A program made the position numbers and the translations under genes. A stretch of DNA of 17,687 bases, taken from assembly GCA_018695085.1 (NCBI GenBank), contig JABHOU010000549.1:1-17687 (forward strand), in the 5' to 3' direction. Positions 13,746 through 17,687 of this stretch are shown here, in pieces (position 1 is the first letter of the stretch; each line of letters starts with the position of its first letter). The notes beneath the pieces were generated by a model. That model was not told the DNA's origin. It saw nothing but the letters and a program-made list of their open reading frames with translations, and searched no databases. Origin of the DNA: Opitutia bacterium. GTDB taxonomy: Bacteria; Verrucomicrobiota; Verrucomicrobiia; Opitutales; Seribacteraceae.

Positions 13746-16550
13746 ATGGCCACACAACGAAATACTGGTTTGGTCTCCAAAATATTTTGGAGAAAAGCTT
13801 TTGGCATTGTTGGATTGGTTCTCTGCCTCCCCTCGTACGGAACTTTAGTTACGATCGAGCAAGTTTCCGAACCCGTCGGCTTTCTCAGCAAGACTACGGT
13901 AGTGGGAACAGGCGCATCGCTCACAACCGAGAAGTTGGAACTTTCAAAAAATGGTTACTATTTTTCCTATTGGGAAAAGGCGGGGACCAAACTTTCTGAT
14001 TCGAAAGGGCGTAGCCTAACCCAGCCAACTATCGAGGTCGATGCAGCCTTTACGCTTACCGCTCATTACATTCACCAATCCGAGGACAGTGACGGGGACG
14101 GCATCCTCGATTGGTTTGAATACAGAAACTTCGGGAACCTCGCCGAGTTGATATCGTCCGATCCTGATGGCGATGGATATACCAATGGCCAGGAGCAATC
14201 GCTCGGCCAAGATCCCACGATTTCCGATCTTGTCGAAGATGGAGGTATATCATCCAGGCGATCGATCGACTTTGTCTTCGCGGACAAGTCTTTGGTTCAT
14301 TATGAAATCAAAAGCGAACCGATCGGGTTTGTCGACACGACCAGCGGTTACGCAGAGCTGAATGCGACCGTTGCAACTCCAAACTTGAATGGCAAGGCGA
14401 ACGGATACCTGTTCGCCTACTGGTCAGTCAACGGAGTAAGGCAAGCCAGCACGACGGGAAAGGCTTTGAGTCGTCTCATGCACAAGCTCACATCCTCGGC
14501 AAACATCGTAGCCCACTACTTTCCAGCCCAAGAGGACTCGGACTCCGATGGCTTGCTCGACAGCTCGGAACTGAATCAATTTGGCGACCTGTCACAAGAA
14601 GCGGATGCGGATACGGACTCCGATGGTTTTGCGAACCAAAAAGAAGATGCGCTCGGCCAAGAATCCACCGTCAAGGATTTCGTGGAAGACGGAGGCATTT
14701 CCTCGAGGCAATCCAAGGACTTCGTTTTCGGAGACTTCAACTTGGTTCATTACGAAATCAAAAGCGAACCAGTGGGCTTCATCAACAAATCCAGCGGTTA
14801 CGTCCAACCGAATACGATCGTAACCACCCCAAGCCTTAACGGGGAAACAAACGGATATCAATTCACCTATTGGTCCGTCAACGGTTCCAGGCAAGCAAGT
14901 CCCAATGGAACATCCTTGAGCAAACTCGATCACACTTTGGTAACTTCTTCGATAATCATAGCCCATTATGTTAAATCCACAGAAGATGCCGATTCCGATG
15001 GCATGATGGACTGGTTGGAACTCCGCCAATTCGGCCAACTCATTCAAGATTCCTCCGATGACGCCGACCTTGACAACTACACCAATGCCCAAGAGGCGTC
15101 GGCAGGCCAAGAAGCTTTAATTAAAGACCTAATTGAAGATGGAGGTATTTCCTCAAGGCACTCCAAAAATTTCACCTATTTCGTCCAAGGCAACAGAACA
15201 CCCAACGGAGCAACCCTGTCCAATGATGTTTTTTTTGCCGAGCAACCCAGCGGACTGCTAGTGGGAACCTTGCAACCTATCGATTACGACGATCCGAATC
15301 AGGAAGGTTCCTACTCTTTTAATTTGGTCAATGGACCAGGATCGACGGATAACGGAAAGTTCAACCTATCAGGAAACAAACTTGAAACAGGAAGGCTCAT
15401 TCCCGAAGGTAATTTCAGCATTAGAATACGAATCACCGATTCCAGTTCGGCATTTGCCGAAAACATTTTTCAACTGAAAGCCCTTCTTGACGGCAACAGT
15501 GACAATGATTCGGATGGCTTGACCTTGGATCAAGAGAAAATTCACTCCACAAACCCGAATAGCGCGGATACGGATGGCGATGGCTATTCGGACTTGATAG
15601 AAGTAACTTTCGGAAGCGATCCCAATGATCGGGATTCCCTTCCCAACAAAGCGCCTCACGGATTGCAGTTGTCTGACAATCGGATACTGGAAAACCAACC
15701 GACTGGGATTTCGATCGGTACGCTCAGTGCCCTAGATGAAGACGCCAACGACACCCACTCGTTCACTTTCGTCGATGGGAACGGTTCCACCCATAATTCT
15801 CTTTTTTCCATTGATGGCAATGGGACGCTTAAGACATCAGCGGTTCTCGACTTTGAAACATCCCCAGTCTTAACCATTGGCGTAAAGGCAACCGATCTTG
15901 CAAACGAATCGATAGAGAAAGTTTTTTCCATTCAAGTTTTGAATGTGAGCGTTCCAATTACCGACACCTTGCCGATTCAAAACAAAGAAGGAGACGCATA
16001 CCAATTTACTGGCAAGATCTTATCAAGTGGGGAAGCCAATATCACTGGCTATGGCTTTGAGTTGGACATAAGTCTTAAATTTGAAAATCCCAAAGTTTTT
16101 GCAGGCTTCATTAATTCCGAGACTCAGATTTTTTCGGCATCGACTGATCTTCTCGAAAAAGGAAAAAGTTTTTATTACCGGGCTTTTGCAACTAACCAAG
16201 AAGGCTCCGGATATGGTTCTCCCATAAGGTTCTCCCCGACCGCGTCGCAGACTGGTTGGTGGGCTAAAACACCAGAACACTCCAATGGATGGCGGAATTC
16301 CTCATGGTTTGGATTTTTTCTTCCTTTTGACAACGGATGGTTATATCATGACAAATTGGGTTGGGTATTTGCCCAAGACGACCAACAGGGAGGAATATGG
16401 CTTTGGAAAGAGAAAATTGGGTGGCAGTGGACTACGAAAGACATCTACCCCTACCTTTATCGCCACAACACTGCCATTTGGATGTACTTCCTAAGAGAAA
16501 AGAACGGTATACTGCATTTCTACAATCACAATACGAAAGTAGTAGAATAA
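13746..16550 (+). CDS. Large secreted repeat protein with InlB-B-like, calcium-binding, cadherin-like and Trp-rich domains
   Basis: This 934-residue protein begins with a signal peptide (residues 1-32, FGIVGLVLCLPSYG). Three tandem units of about 150 residues follow, beginning near SEPVGF 41, SEPIGF 190 and SEPVGF 340. Each has an InlB-B-like beta part (NGYxFxYWSVNG, then IxAHY), a calcium-binding EDSDGDGxxDWFE-like motif and a closing EDGGISSR. Residues 480-580 and 645-735 are cadherin-like, the second with ILENQPTGISIGTLSALDED. Another DSDG/DTDGDG calcium motif lies at 585-625. A fibronectin-III-like part spans 740-830. Residues 838-931 are the intact Trp-rich module. The layout is that of a long extracellular stalk with calcium-stiffened joints. 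The terminal module may anchor or sort the protein; that is inference. The gene lies 30 bases after the propeller gene and is probably co-transcribed. Confidence 0.88.
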   Translation: MATQRNTGLVSKIFWRKAFGIVGLVLCLPSYGTLVTIEQVSEPVGFLSKTTVVGTGASLTTEKLELSKNGYYFSYWEKAGTKLSDSKGRSLTQPTIEVDAAFTLTAHYIHQSEDSDGDGILDWFEYRNFGNLAELISSDPDGDGYTNGQEQSLGQDPTISDLVEDGGISSRRSIDFVFADKSLVHYEIKSEPIGFVDTTSGYAELNATVATPNLNGKANGYLFAYWSVNGVRQASTTGKALSRLMHKLTSSANIVAHYFPAQEDSDSDGLLDSSELNQFGDLSQEADADTDSDGFANQKEDALGQESTVKDFVEDGGISSRQSKDFVFGDFNLVHYEIKSEPVGFINKSSGYVQPNTIVTTPSLNGETNGYQFTYWSVNGSRQASPNGTSLSKLDHTLVTSSIIIAHYVKSTEDADSDGMMDWLELRQFGQLIQDSSDDADLDNYTNAQEASAGQEALIKDLIEDGGISSRHSKNFTYFVQGNRTPNGATLSNDVFFAEQPSGLLVGTLQPIDYDDPNQEGSYSFNLVNGPGSTDNGKFNLSGNKLETGRLIPEGNFSIRIRITDSSSAFAENIFQLKALLDGNSDNDSDGLTLDQEKIHSTNPNSADTDGDGYSDLIEVTFGSDPNDRDSLPNKAPHGLQLSDNRILENQPTGISIGTLSALDEDANDTHSFTFVDGNGSTHNSLFSIDGNGTLKTSAVLDFETSPVLTIGVKATDLANESIEKVFSIQVLNVSVPITDTLPIQNKEGDAYQFTGKILSSGEANITGYGFELDISLKFENPKVFAGFINSETQIFSASTDLLEKGKSFYYRAFATNQEGSGYGSPIRFSPTASQTGWWAKTPEHSNGWRNSSWFGFFLPFDNGWLYHDKLGWVFAQDDQQGGIWLWKEKIGWQWTTKDIYPYLYRHNTAIWMYFLREKNGILHFYNHNTKVVE
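13866..15170 (+). repeat. Three tandem units of about 450 bp in the 934-residue protein
   Basis: The units code for residues 41-475. The phrase encoding LVHYEIKSEP occurs at 14292 and again at 14742, exactly 450 bases apart and nearly identical at DNA level. The first unit is more diverged and lacks LVHYEIK. Each unit ends with EDGGISSR. Closeness of units 2 and 3 points to a more recent duplication. Confidence 0.8.
16257..16547 (+). repeat. Intact C-terminal Trp-rich module
   Basis: Residues 838-934 carry the only uninterrupted full-length copy in the window: NGWRNSSWFGFFL, NGWLYHDKLGWVFA, IWLWKEKIGWQWTT, DIYPYLYRHNTAIWMYF, then LHFYNHNTK and the stop. It serves here as the reference for judging the other three copies. 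Confidence 0.75.
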
Positions 16551-16700
16551 TTTGGGGAAGCAGTGAGATCGAACTGAGAATTTCTTCGTCTCTATAGGTA
16601 GAAGTTTAATTCACAAATCACAGCACAAGGCGGGACGGTCTGCCATTATTCCTCAGGATCAAATTCATAAAGAGTTTCTAATGGTACAAGAGCACTTGCT
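16551..16700. other. Convergent intergenic region
   Basis: This stretch of 150 bases lies between two converging genes. The only structure I see is AGAGCA/TGCTCT at 16689-16702 (6 base pairs, 2-base loop), overlapping the hydantoinase stop, without a T tract. No gene is supported. Confidence 0.35.
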
Positions 16701-17687
16701 CTAAGCTAGAACCTCAGACTGACCCGCTCCGCCACCACCGGGTGTGAGGAGAAGAAGTCGATCACCAGGTTTTGCCTCAAATTTGTCGACCGCGCCAAGT
16801 TCTTCACGAGAACCGTCGGCGCGAACAAGAATCTGTTTGCCAGGTTGCCCCGATTGGCCACCGGCAATGCCCTCGGGACCTTCGGTTCGACGCTGAGTGA
16901 GAAGAGATACCGACATGGCTTCCTCGAACAGGTATTCGCGTTCCACACCGTCTCCGCCGGGCCAACTACCGGAACCCCCCGATCCTTCCCGCAGGCAAAA
17001 ACGTTCGAGTCTGACGGGTTGACGAAGTTCTAAAATCTCAGGATCCGTAATCGCAGTGTTGGTCATATGGACATGAACCCCGGATGCCCCGTCCTCTCCT
17101 ATTGCCGCACCTGCCCCGCCCGCAACAGTTTCGTAATGACTGCGGGTGGCGTCGCCGAAAACGACGTTGTTCATGGTGCCCTGCGAGCAGGCCACTTTTC
17201 CAAAGGCAAGCAGCAGGGTATCCACCAAGCGTTGGCTCACCTCCACGTTGCCTCCAGCCACGGCGGGTGCCTCGGCAGGGTCATGGGGAAAGACGGGAGA
17301 AAGAAAACTATCATCCGGAAGAATGATTTCCACGGGATCGAGAAAACCCTCGTTTAAGGGAACCTCTTGTTCAGCAAGAACTCGCAGCACGTAAACCAGG
17401 GCGCTTCGAACGATTGCTGCAGTGGCGTTAAGGTTGGCGGAGTGGCAAGACGACGTCCCCGTAAAGTCGAAGGTGGCCCGAGAATCACGGATGGTGATTG
17501 TAACGACGATGAGCGAGCCGTCATCCAGTCGTTGCTCCGCCCGCAGTTCGGCGCCCTCGTGGCGAACGAGGAATTCCCTGCAAATGCCGGCGGAACGATC
17601 TCCAAGATGCTTCATGTACTCGGCAAGCGTGCGCGAGCCATGTTCCTCGGCGAGTGCGGATAGACGTTCGACGCCGAAACGGACGGA
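16701..17687 (-). CDS. Hydantoinase B/5-oxoprolinase family protein, C-terminal part
   Basis: The frame is open to the right edge of the window; the visible part is 328 residues, and the first visible residues (SVRFGVERLSALAEEHGSRT) continue smoothly into the ATG-containing stretch, so that ATG at 17615 is not the start. Family landmarks are LNATAAIVRSALVYVLR, FPHDPAEAPAVAGGNVEVSQ, SHYETVAGGAGA, HMTNTAITDPEILE, the glycine-rich GSGGSGSWPGGDGVERE, LLTQRRTEGPEGIAGG, and LLTPGGGGAG at the very end. These enzymes hydrolyse cyclic amides such as 5-oxoproline or hydantoins with ATP, either as HyuB paired with HyuA or as the C-terminal half of one long protein. Which form applies cannot be seen from this end. 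Confidence 0.88.
   Translation of the reverse strand, partial: SVRFGVERLSALAEEHGSRTLAEYMKHLGDRSAGICREFLVRHEGAELRAEQRLDDGSLIVVTITIRDSRATFDFTGTSSCHSANLNATAAIVRSALVYVLRVLAEQEVPLNEGFLDPVEIILPDDSFLSPVFPHDPAEAPAVAGGNVEVSQRLVDTLLLAFGKVACSQGTMNNVVFGDATRSHYETVAGGAGAAIGEDGASGVHVHMTNTAITDPEILELRQPVRLERFCLREGSGGSGSWPGGDGVEREYLFEEAMSVSLLTQRRTEGPEGIAGGQSGQPGKQILVRADGSREELGAVDKFEAKPGDRLLLLTPGGGGAGQSEVLA

Noticed and set aside
17367..17663. A 98-codon plus frame at the right edge
   Set aside because: It is the antisense of the well-supported hydantoinase B-type coding sequence.
1..17687. CRISPR array, insertion sequence or rRNA gene
   Set aside because: No regularly spaced short repeats, no transposase frame with terminal inverted repeats and no rRNA-like sequence were seen. 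The repeats present are all internal to coding sequences.

Overview
The window reads like a chromosomal segment of a Gram-negative, probably marine bacterium of the Verrucomicrobiota (Opitutae-like). This placement is inferred from the style of the large secreted proteins: calcium-binding DSDGDG motifs, InlB-B-like repeats, FG-GAP propellers, many NGT/NGS turns and a tryptophan-rich module. No rRNA or marker gene confirms it.

Housekeeping parts lie at both ends and in the middle. At 1-1344 (+) the end of a fructosamine-kinase-like gene overlaps a hypoxanthine phosphoribosyltransferase gene, followed by a YqaA/DedA-type membrane protein. An ABC-F ATPase (1363-2982, -) converges on them. In the middle are tRNA-Leu(UAA) (5833-5916, -), a small membrane protein gene and cstA (5970-8129, -). 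The right edge holds the C-terminal part of a hydantoinase B/5-oxoprolinase protein (16701-17687, -).

Two accessory blocks lie between them. Block 1 (about 3000-5830) begins immediately downstream of the tRNA-Leu 3' end. It holds a small membrane protein, a secreted leucine-rich-repeat protein and a broken gene without a visible N terminus. Block 2 (about 8200-16550) holds a secreted low-complexity protein gene interrupted by in-frame stops, a 1092-residue NHL/FG-GAP propeller protein and a 934-residue repeat-rich secreted protein.

The unifying and most interesting signal is a tryptophan/tyrosine-rich module of about 90 residues. Its pattern is roughly GW..SSWFG / DWLYH..LGW / WLW....GW.WT / YPYLYRH....W.YF / FYN. 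I find it four times: intact at the C terminus of the 934-residue protein, as shorter copies at the N terminus of the LRR protein, and in two decayed genes. It resembles GW or choline-binding-type wall modules only in general character, and I do not recognise it as a named family. In the decayed genes, stop codons sit exactly at module positions where the intact copy has Trp or Tyr, so both are best read as recent pseudogenes unless the stops are sequencing errors.
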